A DNA stretch of 64,000 bases from Candidatus Angelobacter sp. Gp1-AA117 (GTDB lineage: Bacteria; Acidobacteriota; Terriglobia; Terriglobales; Acidobacteriaceae). Under the pieces are notes generated by a model. The model was not told the DNA's origin and did no database searches. It worked only from the letters and a program-made list of their open reading frames with translations. Of the stretch, positions 1-12,600 are shown piece after piece (positions within the stretch are counted from its first letter, which is position 1; every line of letters starts with the position of its first letter). The stretch is taken from positions 62,001 to 126,000 of the forward strand of contig QHVI01000014.1 of the NCBI GenBank assembly GCA_003223515.1. Direction: 5' to 3'. The translations under genes were made by a program, and so were the position numbers.

Positions 1-3000
1 GCTTCATCCGCAGCAAAGGGCCGCTGGTAAGATCAAACGGAGTTTCCAGTTCATCGCGCAGGGCCACACCGATATGCTGCCGCTTGGCAGCATCATTCAG
101 CCCTGTCAAGTCTTCCAGCAGCAGCGGTACCGCCATATCTGGCAGAATGACCTGCACCGGCTCACCCTCAACTTTGATGAAACGGGTCCGCAGAGTTTCA
201 TGCCGCTCGACCATCGCAGCCACTGCGCGTTCCAGCATCTTCGCATCAAGTTTGCCCCGCAGGCGGAAGGCCATGGGCAGGTTGTATTCCGTGCTGGATT
301 TCTGCAACTGATCAATAAACCAAAGGCGCTGCTGCGCAAATGACAACGGCAGGCGCTCAGGCCGCTGCTGGCGCTCCAGAGGATGAACGGTCTTCTTTGC
401 CTGATGCAGATGCGGGGCCAGATCAGCAACCGCAGGATTCTCGAACAGGGTGCGCAGTGGAATTTCAACCCCGGCAACCGCTCGTATGCGACTGACCAGG
501 CGCGTGGCAGCCAGCGAATGTCCGCCCAGCGCGAAGAAGTTGCTCTCGATGCCGACGCGCTCCATGCCCAGCACTCCGGCAAAGAGTTCGCACAGCAGCT
601 CTTCCATCGGTGTGCGTGGCGCGCGGTAGCTCGTCTCATTACCGGTACGCGCAGGCCGGGGCAGCGCCGCGCGATCTAATTTGCCATTGGCCGTCAGCGG
701 CAGGTGCTCAAGCAGCATGAAATCGGAGGGCACCATGTAATCCGGCAGGCGCTGGCTCATGATCTCCTGCAGTTGTGTCACACTCAGGGCCGTACCTGGC
801 TCAGGAACTACATAAGCTACAAGATACTTCTCGCCGTGCTGCTGGTATGCGAGCACGGCGCATTGCCCGATTCCTTCAATATCACGCAGCGCGCCTTCAA
901 TTTCGCCGGGCTCGACCCGAAAGCCGCGGATTTTTACCTGCTGGTCGGTGCGTCCCTGGAATTCGAGTGCGCCCTGTGCATTGCGACGCACCAGGTCGCC
1001 GGTACGGTACATGCGCGCACCCGGACGCCCGTGAGGATCGGCAACGAAACGTTCTGCGGTGAAAGCTGCGCGATTCAGATACCCACGCGCCAGCCCCGCT
1101 CCTGCTACATAAAGTTCTCCGGTCACTCCCTGCGGTACTGGCTCAAGCCATTCATCAAGCACATAGGCGCGGGAATTGGAGATGGGATAACCAATGGGCA
1201 CACTCTGCTGCAACCCTGCTTTCGGCGGCACTCTGTAACAGCAACTGAACGTAGTATTCTCCGTCGGGCCATAGCCGTTGATCACTTCGCAGTGCGGATA
1301 AGCATGCAACATACGCTGCACATGATCCACAGAGAGCACGTCTCCACCGGCAATCAGGTACTTCAGGCCGGAAAGAGCAGCCAGCCCCGCGGGACTATCT
1401 ACCAGGGCATGAAAAAGACCGGCCGTAAGCCATGCCGTGTTAATTTGAAAATGCGAGATGGTGCCGGCAATCTCCTCCACCGATGCCGGCCCGGCAGGCA
1501 TTACCACCAGCGTACCGCCATTCAGCAACGCTCCCCAGATTTCGAAAGTTGCCGCGTCAAAGTTCAGGGGCGCAAATTGCAACAGGCGCGACGACCTGTC
1601 AAGATCAACATAATTGGGCTCGCGTACCAGCCGGATAACGCTGGCATGGGAAACCAGAATGGCCTTGGGCTCACCGGTAGAGCCCGAAGTGAAGTTCACA
1701 TAAGCCGCTGCGGTCTGCGGAATGATAAGAGAAGGATTCTCATCTAAACCTGCTTCATCATCTGCCTGCACCAGGATGCAGTGCTCCACAACTCCAGCAT
1801 AGATTGCGTGATTCTCGCGATGAGTGATCAGGTATCGCAATCCCGCTGCTTCAATTAAATTCTTACGCCGCGACTCGGGAATATCCTCAGCAATGGGCAC
1901 ATAGGCTGCGCCCGCCTTCAGAACCGCCAGCAGCGCGACGATCATCTCCGGCGCGCGCTCCAGGGATATGCCGACCAAAGTCTCCAGACCTGCCCCAAGT
2001 TTTCTTAAGTTGTGTGCTATGCGGTTGGCACGGCGATTCAGTTCGGCATAAGAGAGCGATTGCTCTCCGCAGATAATCGCAGTGGCTTCCGCGGTGCGCT
2101 TGCAGTGAGCCTCGAAGAGCGCTGCAATTGTTATATCTGGAATATCACGGACTGTTGCATTGCTCTCTTCGAGAACTATGTGCCGTTCTTCGGCGCTGAG
2201 CATCTTCACCCGGAACAACGGCAGATCAGCATCCTTGAGCAGAACTTCCAGCAATTTTCCATAGTGGCGGGCCATCTGCTCCATCCGCCATGGATCAAAC
2301 AGGTCACGATCATAGAGCCAATCGAAAACAACTCTGCCCGGATGCTCAGTAGCATGCACCTCCAGATCAAAGCGAATGCGCAGTTCATCGCTGACCAGTG
2401 GCTCCACTTCCATTCCCGGCAGCCGCTCCAGCTTTGCTGCAGCGTTCTGGAGGGCAAACACCACCTGAAAGACCGGGGTGGTATTCAAGCTGCGCTCGGG
2501 CGACAACTCTTCCACCAGCCGCTCAAAAGGAAGATCCTGGTGCTGGTATGCCTCAAGCGCAGTAGCGCGCACCCGCGCCAGCAGCTCCCTGAAGCTTTCC
2601 TGCTGCCGCACGCGCACCCGCATCACCAGGGTATTGGCGAAAAAGCCGATTAACTGTTCCAGTTGAGTTTCACGGCGATTGGCGATAGGTGAGCCGGCCA
2701 CAATGTCATCATGCCCGCTGTAGCGCTGCAACAACACTGCAAACCCAGCCAGCAGGGTCATATATAAAGTAGTCTGGCGGGCATGAGTAAGATCATTCAA
2801 GGCCGCGAGTTGCTCTGCCGGAAGAACAAAGGTGTGACAATTCGCCGCAAATCTTCTTTGCGACGGACGCGGGCGGTCCCTGGGCAGATCAAGTTCGGCC
2901 GGTGCCCCTGCCAACTGCGCTCTCCAGTATTCCAGCTCAGAAAGAATGGCAGCCTCATTGAGCCAGCTTCGCTGCCATAAAACGAAATCTGCATACTGCA

Positions 3001-3676
3001 CTGGAAGCGGAGGGAGAGGACTTTCCTGTCCGGCACAAAAAGCCTGGTAGAGAGCCAGCAACTCCCGCAGAAACACACTTTGGGACCATGCGTCAAAGAC
3101 GATGTGATGCACCGTCCACAGCAGCACATGCTCCTGCTGCGCCAGCTTCAATAGCCTGACTCGCAGCAGCGGCCCATGGATCAGATCAAAAGGCTTTGCG
3201 TGCTCTTCACGGATGGCAGCCAGCACCGCTTGTTTACACGCCTCATCATCGCGGCCGCTGAGATCGTTCACCGGAAAATCAATGAGCAATCGAGGCGCAA
3301 TGACCTGCACCGGTTCTCCATCTATCTCGCTGAAAGTCGTGCGCAGTATTTCGTGCCGCTCGACGATGTGCGCTATGGCTCGCTGAAGAGCAGCCCCAAC
3401 CAACTCTCCCCGCAACCGGAACGCTGCGGGCATGTTGTATTCAGGAGTGTTTTTTTGAAGCTGATTAATAAACCACAGCCGCTGCTGGGTATAAGACAAG
3501 AGAAGACGCTGGGGCCGCGGCTGCGGCGCCAGAGGGAGAGGTTCGCCAGAAACTTGTCGATCGCCATTCTGCTGCTCAGGATGGGTGTACGACCATCCGA
3601 GCCCGTCCCACCAGACGGAGCGCCCCGTATCTGTATCGAAAGCCTCTTCGCCAATGAAAGGCGTCTTCTCAGACAT
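1..3676 (-). CDS. ORF-F: nonribosomal peptide synthetase, partial (C-A-PCP-C..., continues past the left window edge)
   Basis: Own reading, not in the ORF track (no stop within the window). ATG at 3676 (MSEKTPFIGEEAFDTDTGRS...), 10 nt downstream of the ORF-E stop. C domain with HHIVFDAWSQSVF; A domain with YVNFTSGSTGEPKAILVSH and FDAATFEIWGALLNGG / INTAWLTAGLF / LKYLIAGGDVLS / INGYGPTENTTFSC, giving code DAFWIGGTF(K), Val; [21 protein letters not shown]; second C domain begins [24 protein letters not shown]. Confidence 0.9.
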   Translation of the reverse strand, partial: MSEKTPFIGEEAFDTDTGRSVWWDGLGWSYTHPEQQNGDRQVSGEPLPLAPQPRPQRLLLSYTQQRLWFINQLQKNTPEYNMPAAFRLRGELVGAALQRAIAHIVERHEILRTTFSEIDGEPVQVIAPRLLIDFPVNDLSGRDDEACKQAVLAAIREEHAKPFDLIHGPLLRVRLLKLAQQEHVLLWTVHHIVFDAWSQSVFLRELLALYQAFCAGQESPLPPLPVQYADFVLWQRSWLNEAAILSELEYWRAQLAGAPAELDLPRDRPRPSQRRFAANCHTFVLPAEQLAALNDLTHARQTTLYMTLLAGFAVLLQRYSGHDDIVAGSPIANRRETQLEQLIGFFANTLVMRVRVRQQESFRELLARVRATALEAYQHQDLPFERLVEELSPERSLNTTPVFQVVFALQNAAAKLERLPGMEVEPLVSDELRIRFDLEVHATEHPGRVVFDWLYDRDLFDPWRMEQMARHYGKLLEVLLKDADLPLFRVKMLSAEERHIVLEESNATVRDIPDITIAALFEAHCKRTAEATAIICGEQSLSYAELNRRANRIAHNLRKLGAGLETLVGISLERAPEMIVALLAVLKAGAAYVPIAEDIPESRRKNLIEAAGLRYLITHRENHAIYAGVVEHCILVQADDEAGLDENPSLIIPQTAAAYVNFTSGSTGEPKAILVSHASVIRLVREPNYVDLDRSSRLLQFAPLNFDAATFEIWGALLNGGTLVVMPAGPASVEEIAGTISHFQINTAWLTAGLFHALVDSPAGLAALSGLKYLIAGGDVLSVDHVQRMLHAYPHCEVINGYGPTENTTFSCCYRVPPKAGLQQSVPIGYPISNSRAYVLDEWLEPVPQGVTGELYVAGAGLARGYLNRAAFTAERFVADPHGRPGARMYRTGDLVRRNAQGALEFQGRTDQQVKIRGFRVEPGEIEGALRDIEGIGQCAVLAYQQHGEKYLVAYVVPEPGTALSVTQLQEIMSQRLPDYMVPSDFMLLEHLPLTANGKLDRAALPRPARTGNETSYRAPRTPMEELLCELFAGVLGMERVGIESNFFALGGHSLAATRLVSRIRAVAGVEIPLRTLFENPAVADLAPHLHQAKKTVHPLERQQRPERLPLSFAQQRLWFIDQLQKSSTEYNLPMAFRLRGKLDAKMLERAVAAMVERHETLRTRFIKVEGEPVQVILPDMAVPLLLEDLTGLNDAAKRQHIGVALRDELETPFDLTSGPLLRMK

Positions 3677-3686
3677 CAACTGCTCT

Positions 3687-6600
3687 TCACTTTCTTTGTA
3701 TTGCCGATGGATTGGCGTATTTTGCAGCAGGCGCAGTCAGTGGTTTCTCAAATGCGCTGTGCGCCGCCAGTTGCACCACTGTAGGAGCTTCAAAGATCAC
3801 GCGCACAGGAATCCTTATCTGCATGCGCGACCAGATCCTGCTCACAAGGCTGGTGGCCATGAGCGAATGTCCGCCCATGACAAAGAAATTGTCGTCAAGG
3901 CCGATCTGCTTCACGCCCAGCACCTCGGCAAACAGTTCGCACAATAATTTTTCCTGCTCCGTCTGGGGCTCGCGCCGGACCCGCGCTACCGGCTTGGGAT
4001 CGGGCAGCCGTTTACGGTCGATCTTGCCGCTGGGCAATAATGGCAGCGACTCCAAAACCACGAATATGTTCGGGACCATGTGCTCCGGCAGCCGCATAGA
4101 CAGCTCGCGACGCACAGAGGTGAGATCGGGTGTACTTCCATCAGCAGCGACCACGTAGCCGACCAGTTGCCCGCCGCTGTCGCCCTGCTGGCGAACTGCA
4201 ACCACCGCTTGGCTGATATTCCGGCAATCGCGCAGGGCGGATTCAACTTCACCCAACTCCATGCGGTAGCCGCGCACCTTCACCTGCTGGTCGGCGCGAC
4301 CCATGTATTCCAAAAGGCCATTCGCACTCCAGCGCGCCAGGTCTCCAGTGCGATACATGCGCACCCCCGCAGTTCCAAACGGGCTGGCTACAAATCTTTC
4401 CGCAGTAATTGCGGGCCGATTCAGGTAGCCGCGTCCCAATCCGGCGCCGGCAATGTAGAGTTCACCAGCCGCTCCGGTGGGAACCGGCTCAAGCATGCGG
4501 TTGAGAATGTAGACCTGCGTGTTGGCAATGGGCCGTCCGATTTGCACCGGCTCCCCCGGTAACTTTGCGCTGACGTCTGACCACGTGGAATCGGCCGCCA
4601 ATTCTGAAGAGCCGTAGAAGTTCAGCAGTCGCGCCTGCGGCATTGCCTTCACCGACTGATCCGCCAAATCTGCGCTGAGCGCCTCGCCGCTGGTCACCAC
4701 CATCTTCAGGTGGCTCAGTCGCGTGCTGAGTTCCAGATCTGAAGTGCCTATCTGGCGCAGCAGCGAGGGCACCAGAACCAGGCGGCTGATCTTATGCGCT
4801 TCCAGGGCGGCAACCAATCTGCTCATGTCCTTCACGTCATCGGAGCTGATGAGCACCAGGGGCAAGCCTTTCGAGAGCGGGCCAAAGATTTCTGCCGCCG
4901 AATCCAGGAAGCTCAGTGAGGTCTTCTGGCACAGGACTTCATGCTCCGCATAGGGGAAGGTCCTCCACATCCAGGCCAGCCGGTTCAGCATTGCCATGTG
5001 GGTGCCTATCACTCCTTTGGGTTTTCCCGTCGAGCCCGATGTATAGATCACATAAGCAGGATGCTGAGGAAGCAGCAGTGCCCTGCGCTCAATATTGCCC
5101 GGATTCTGCATGGAGCCGCGGTCCATAAGCGCTATCATCTCCGGACTATCCAGCGCCAACAATTCAACTCCCGAGAGCAGATTGCTTCCAGGGCCTGGCG
5201 TGCTGAGCACAACCTTGGCCCCTGAATCCTCAAGCATGTAAGCCAGGCGCTCCTGCGGGTATTCGGGATCCATGGGCAGGTACGCGGCTCCGGCCTTCAA
5301 CACCGCCAATACGGAGATCACCATTTCCGCCGAGCGTCGCAGGCAGATGCCCACCACGCTTTCCAGCCCTACACCCAGGCTTATGAGATGGTGTGCCAGC
5401 GCGTTGGCCCTGGAGTTCAATTCTGCATACGAGATACGCCTCTCACCATCCACAAGCGCCCTATTCCCGGGAGTTTGCTGCGCCTGCGCTTCAAACAACT
5501 CATGCAGACATTTATCTTGCGGAAATTCACCATGAGTCTGGTTCCATTCTTCGAGCAGTTGCGCCCACTCCATGTCGCTCAGCATCGGCAGCTTTGCAAT
5601 CTGCGTCTCAGGCGAGGCGGCAACCAGTTCCAGCAGCCGCGCGTAATGGCGTACCATCTGCTCGATGCGCCAGCGGTCAAAAAGATCACGGTTGTACACC
5701 CAGAAGAAGTCAATCTTGCCTTCATTCTCGGAAGCGTGTACCTCCAGGTCGAAGCGCACGCGCAGCCCTTCGCCTCCGAGCGGCTCGATTTTCACGTCTT
5801 TCAGTTGCTGCTGGCCACCGGGTGCATTCTGCAATGCAAACATCACCTGATAGATCGGCGGAACATTCAGGTTGCGGCGCGGGGACAGAGCATCCACCAG
5901 GTATTCAAACGGTAAATCCTGGTGCAGGTAGGCATCGAGAGCCGTGCTGCGCACCGCGCTCAGCAATTCGTTAAAAGTCTGATCATCCCGGAGCCGCACA
6001 CGCATCACCAGCGAATTAATGAAGATGCCGATCAACTGCTCCAGTTGCGCTTCCTGGCGATTGGCGATGGGCGAACCGACGACTACATCCGGTTGGCCGG
6101 TGTAGCGCTCCAGCAACACCGTAAAGGCTGACCACAGCACCATATATAAGGTGGCCTGTCTCGAATGCGCCAACTCTTTCAAGGTTGCAAGCTGCGCCGC
6201 AGGCACGCTGAAGGCGCACATGTCACCCGAAAACGTTTGCGACGGGGGTCTCGGGCGGTCCTGCGGCAATTCAAGGAATTGCGGTGCGCCCTCCAGGTGC
6301 TGTTTCCAGTAATCGAGTTCCTGTTCCAGCGTCTCTTTGTTCAACCATTCGCGCTGCCATAAGGTGAAATCCGCGTACTGCACCGGTAATGGCGGCAACG
6401 GATTTTCCTGCCCCTGCCGGAACGCCTCATACAACGCGCTGAACTCGCGGTTGAATACGCCCTGCGACCAGCCATCGAAAACAATGTGATGGGCAGTGCG
6501 CAGCAGAATATGATCTTCTTCGCCCAGCTTCAGCAGCTTCATGCGCAGCATCGGTCCCTGCGAGAGATCGAAGGGATGCTCCCGCTCATGATTGGCTGCG

Positions 6601-9600
6601 GCCAACGCTGCTGAACGTTTCTCTGCATCGTTCAGGCCGCTCAGGTCTTCCAGTGGTAAAGATACAGGCAGGGTAGGCGCGATGATCTGCACCGGACCAT
6701 CATCACCGGCAGCAAAGCATGTCCTCAGGCTTTCATGCCGCTGCACAATCGCATTGACAGCGCATTCCATCGCTTCGCGATTCAGCCGGCCACGCAATCT
6801 CCACACTTCAGAGATGTTGTATGCGCTGCTGCTCTCTTCCAGTTGATCGATAAACCACAGGCGCTGCTGCGCATAAGAGAGCGGCAGGCGCTCAGGACGC
6901 GGGTAACGAACCAGCGGAACGCGCGTTCTCTTCGAGGGACTCAGGCGCGGAGCAAGCCCAGCCACCGTCGGTGTCTCAAACAGCGTGCGCAAATGCACAT
7001 CAACACCCAGAGTTGCCGAGATCCTGCTGATCAGCCTGGTGGCCATCAGTGAATGTCCACCGAGGGCAAAGAAGCTGTCGTCGACGCCCAGACGCTCTAG
7101 CCCCAATACCTGGGCAAAAATTTCGCACAGAATTTCTTCCTGCGGTGTGCGTGGCGCTCTGTAGCCCTCCGCCAATGGTTTCGGTGAAGGTAGCCGTTTA
7201 CGGTCGAGTTTCCCGCTCGGCAATAAGGGCAGTTCGCTCAGGAACACAAAGGCCGCCGGGACCATATATAAAGGTAGGCGTTCCTGAAGCACCTGCCGCA
7301 GCGCACCCACATCAGGAGTGGCCCCATCGGGTAGCACATAGGCCACCAGTTGGCCGTTCCGGGCGATCACGACTGCATTGCGGACTCCCTTGCCATCCTT
7401 GAGTGCGGCTTCAATCTCGCCCAACTCAATGCGGAAACCCTTGATCTTTACCTGCTGATCCACACGCCCCAGAAATTCCAGAGACCCATCTGGATGCCGC
7501 CGCACCAGATCACCGGTGCGATAGACGCGCGCGCCCGCTGCATTGCCATGTGGATCAGCAACAAAGCGCTCCGCGGTGAGTTCCGGACGTTGCCAATACC
7601 CTCGCGCCAGAGCGGGGCCGCCAATGTAGAGTTCCCCGGCTACACCTGCTGGAACAGGTTCCAGGCTGGCATCGAGCACCAGCATGCGGTAATTCACAAG
7701 TGGCGTGCCGATACTCACAATCGTGCCGGCATCCTGGGCGATATCTGATTCCCTCACAGCATGAGAGCTGGCCCAGATGGTCGCTTCCGTGGGACCGTAG
7801 AGGTTGTAGATTTCCCTTGCTCCGGCTTTGAGAAGTCGCGCCGCCAGTTCACGGGACAGTGCTTCACCACCGCAGAAGACCCGCAAGGCAGTCACACACG
7901 AGGCGTCTGCCTGCAACAGCAGATCCCAGTGGGTCGGCGTGGCCTGCATGGAGCTCGCATTGCTGCTACGAATCAGGGCTGCTAATCTTCCGGCATCGCG
8001 CACATCAGCGTTCGCGGCGAGCACTACAGTTGCTCCATGACACAGAGGCAGGAACAACTCGAGAATGGAAATATCAAAGCCAATGGTGGTAATCGCAACG
8101 TGCCTGTTGCCGGGGACAAAGATCCCATGACCATTCATGGCATGCAGGAAAGCCTGGAGAGCGCCATGCTCCACCATCACTCCTTTAGGCTTGCCGGTTG
8201 AGCCTGAGGTATAGATGACGTAAGCCGGATGAGATGCGGCAAGCGACAGCTTCGGATTCTCTGTGGAGTATCGTTGCAGCTTTTGCTGGAACTCAGAACC
8301 ATCGAGAGCCACGGTTGATATGCCAGCGACTTGCCCGGCCAGCGCTGCTGTGCTCAGCACAATCACCGGTTTGGCGTCAGACAGCATGTCAGCAATGCGG
8401 GCTGCCGGATGCTCGATGTCAATCGGCAGATATGCGCCACCTGCCTTAAGAACCGCAAGCAGCGCTGCCACCATCTCCGGGGAGCGCTCCATGTAAAGGC
8501 CCACTAAGCTCCCGGGAGCAACACCAGTCTGAATCAAATAATGCGCGAGACGGTTGGCGCACCGGTTCAACTCTGAGTAGGTCAACGACTCGCCATCAAA
8601 GATCACTGCCGCACGGCCTGCAGAAATCTCCGCCTGCCGTTCAAACAACTCTGGCAGCAGTTCCTTCGGAACAGGCTGCAAAGCAGGCTGCACTCCTTCC
8701 AGCAGCCACCGGCGCTCTGCTGCATCGAGAATTCCCAACTGATGCAGTGGCGCTTCTGGCATTGAGACTGCATGTTGCAGCAGGCGCACCAGCCGGGTTG
8801 CAATGGTCTCAGCCGTGGAACGTTCGAATATGTCGGCGTTGTATTCGAGTCCGCCAAGCAGGCCGCGAACTTCGCCCTGTGCATCAACCTGCTCCAGCAA
8901 TGTAAGGGTAAGATCAAACTTGGCAACCGAACCCTCCAGCGGTTCAAGTTTTATATGCAATCCGGGCAGTGACAACTCCGGCGCGGGCGCATTCTGCAGG
9001 ACCAGCATTACCTGGAACAGCGGCTGGCGTGCCAGAGATCGAACCGGTTGCAGATCCTCGACCAGCCGCTCAAACGGCAAATCCTGATTGCCATACGCTT
9101 CCAGATCGAAGCTCCTCGCGCGCTTTACCAGCTCTGCAAATGTTGGATCGCCGGCAACATTGGTCCGCAACACCAGCGTGTTCACAAACAGGCCCACCAT
9201 CTCTTCTACAGACCGCTCGCCGCGTCCGGCCACCGCCGTTCCAATGGGAATGTCTTCTCCCGCTCCCATGCGCGCCAGCAGGGCAGCCAGCCCGGCTTGC
9301 AAAACCATGAACAAGCTGGCGCCGTGGGCCCGCGCCAGTTCCAGCAGATGGCGATGCAGCGCGGCTTCCATTGTCACCGGCACAACTCCACCGCGATAGC
9401 TGGGCATGGCCGGACGACTACGGTCCGCAGGCAGGCTGATCTCTTCCGGCAGTCCTGCCAACACCACGCGCCAGAATGACAATTGCTTTCCTTGCAGGCT
9501 CTCTGGCTCGCCCGGCTCGCCGAGCACCTCACGCTGCCACAAGGAGTAATCCGCATATTGAACTGGCAGTCCTGTGAATCGCGGAGCTGCGTCGCGGCTG

Positions 9601-12600
9601 CGTGCCAGGTAAGCCTGTGACAAATCTCTCGCCAATGGCCCCAGCGACCAGCCGTCACCGGCAATATGGTGCAAGACCATCAGCAACACATGGTCTTGTG
9701 CCGATAACCGGAAGAGCCACACGCGCAATGGAACCTCACGCGTAAGATCTATGGCAAGCGCGGCAGCACGCGCCACGCGCTGCTTCAGCTCGCTCTCAGC
9801 TACTTCTTCAACCGGCAATAATGAAGGTGCTTCTTCTGCTGTAAGTATTTTCTGGAATGGAGTTCCATCCTGCTCAGGAAAGATGGTGCGCAGGCTCTCA
9901 TGGCGCTCTATTACATCAGCCCAGGCTGCTTCCATAGCCGCGACATTCAATTCTCCCTGGAAGCGAAGAGCCATCGAGATGTTGTAAGTGGCGCTGGGCC
10001 CTTCCAGCCGGTATAAAAACCACAGCCGTTCCTGGGCATAGGACAACGGCACCCGCTCCGGCCGAACCATGCGTGTGAGCGGCGCCCGCGCCTGGCCGCT
10101 TCGACGCAGGCGAGCGGCAAGTTGCGCTGGAGTGGGAGCCTCAAAGAGTGCGCGCACATCCAACTCTACTTTCAGCATCTCGCGCACCCGGCTGATCACG
10201 CTCATTACGATCAGCGAATGTCCCCCGAGGACAAAAAAATTGTCATTACGGCCTACGCGCCCGACCGACAGCACCTCAGCAAAAATATTGCAGAGGACTT
10301 CCTCTTCCGGCGTCTGTGCAGAAAGATACGCTTCGCCCTGATGATCGGGAGCGGGCAGAGCACGCCGGTTCACCTTACCGTTGGGAGTAAGCGGCAGCTC
10401 CTGCAAAGAAACAAAGATCGAAGGCACCATGTACTCAGGCACCCTCTCCGCCATCTTGCAACGCAGATCAGATGGAGAAGGAAGCGCCTCGTCTGCGGGA
10501 ACAAGATAGGCAACCAGTTGCCGTCCTCCTGCTCCAAGTTCATGTGCGGCAACCACCGCCTGTTTGACTCCGGCTATCTCCTTGAGCGCAGCCTCGATCT
10601 CTCCCACTTCCACGCGCTGTCCGCGAATCTTCACCTGCTGGTCAGCGCGGCCCATGTACTCCAGCGTGCCGTCATTGCGCCAGCGCCCCAGATCGCCAAT
10701 GCGATACATCCTTGAACCCGGAGCGCCGAATGGATTCGCGACAAAACGCTCGGCCGTCAGAGCCGGCCGCTTGAAATATCCTCGCGCCAGTCCTGCACCA
10801 GCCACATAAACCTCACCCACCGCTCCCATCGGAGTCAGGGCCAGATTTCTATCGAGAATGTAGACCTGGGCATAATCAACGGGTTTGCCCACCGGCATGG
10901 GTTCTGAAACTTTCTGGGTGTCGATCTCCGCCCAGCTTGCGTCTGAAGCCACTTCGGAAGAGCCGTAAAAATTCACCAACCTGGCATGAGGCATCGCCTT
11001 GGCGAATAACACTGCCAGGTCGGAAGGCAGTGCCTCGCCGCTGTTGATCACGGTATGAACGCCGGCCAGAAGTCTGCTGAGTTCCGGTTCGGTATGGATG
11101 ATATGGCGCAGCAGAAACGGCACCAGGATGATGCGGCCAACTTTGTATCGTTCCAGCGCGTTCACCAGCCTGGTCGAATCTTTCGCCAGGTCTTCAGGAA
11201 AGATGACCAGCAAATGACCGCGCAGCAGCGGGCCAAAGATTTCAGGCACCGAATCAATAAAACATATAGAAGTTTTCTGGCAGCAGACCTCACCGGGTGC
11301 AAAAGGAAGCGCGCGCCAGCCCCAGTGCAACCGGTCAATAAGGGCCTGGTGAGTTCCCATTACACCTTTGGGCTTGCCGGTGGAACCGGAAGTGTAGATC
11401 ACATACGCAGGATGCAGAGGCCGCAGAGATGCAACCCGCTCGGCATCTGTCAGGTTATGACTGGGTTGCTTCTCCAGGGTGGCTTGTGTTTCCGATTCAT
11501 CCAGCGCAATGACTCTGATTTGCTGCGGCAGCCGCTCTCGCAGACGCCGCGAACTAAGCACTACACGCGGAGCGGCATCCTCCACCATGTATCCAATCCG
11601 CGCCTGCGGATACTCCGGATCAAGAGGAAGGTAAGCGCCCCCGGCTTTCACCACCGCAAGCATGGCCACCACCATGGGAATAGAACGGTCCATGCATATG
11701 CCCACCACACTTTCCGGTCCGACGCTCAAACCGATGAGCATACGCGCCAATGCATTGGCCCGCGCATTCAGGCCGGCATAAGTAACGGATTCTTCACCGC
11801 AAACCAGCGCAACCGCATTCGGTGTGCGCTCCACCGGCTGCTCGAACAACTGCGGCAGCATGCCTTCGTGAGTGGAATAGTCTTTTCTGTTGAAATCTTC
11901 CAGCAGTGTTTGGCGTTCACCGTGGTCAAGAATCTCAAACCTGTGCAGAGGGGTGCGTGCATCAGCGGCCGCCTGTTCCAAAAGCCGGATCAGTCGCTTG
12001 CCCAGGGTTTGCACAGTAGCGCCATCCAGCAAATCAATGCGGTACTCGAAGAAGATGTGAACGTTCTTAACGTGATGGATCTTCAGGGTGAGTGGATAGT
12101 GAGTAAAGTCGCAGCCCTCGGCGTGGCTGATGCGCATGCGGGCAATCGGCTGCGCAAACTCCCGCCGGTCCAGAGGATAATTTTCAAAGACCACCAGCGT
12201 ATCGAAGAGTTCACCCAGCCCGGCTACCCGCTGTATTTCTGCCAGTGAGAGATACTCATGCGCTCTGAGTCTCGATTGCTGGTCCTGCAAGCGCGTGAGC
12301 ACGTCCAGCAATACGTCGCCGGGGCGCAACTGTACGCGGATCGGCACAGTGTTGATGAACAATCCCACCATGGTCTCGATGCCGGGTATTTCAGGCGGAC
12401 GTCCGGAAACTGTGCCGCCGAATACCACGTCTTCCTGGTTGGTGAGTCTGCCGAGCAGAATCGCCCATGTTCCCTGCACCAGGGTATTCAGAGTGAGATT
12501 GTGTTTGCGAACCAATGAGATCAGGGCGTGGCTCAAATCATCCGCAAGATCGAATCTCACTTCCTGCGGAATGTCCTTGGCATGTCCGGGAACTGCTGCA

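Noticed and set aside
704-1747. 347 aa plus-strand ORF
   Set aside because: It lies antisense to the ORF-F A domain, whose minus-strand translation shows all core motifs; the plus translation has no recognisable family pattern.
11055-12248. 397 aa plus-strand ORF
   Set aside because: Antisense to ORF-E A/C domains; a typical spurious long ORF opposite GC-rich NRPS coding sequence.
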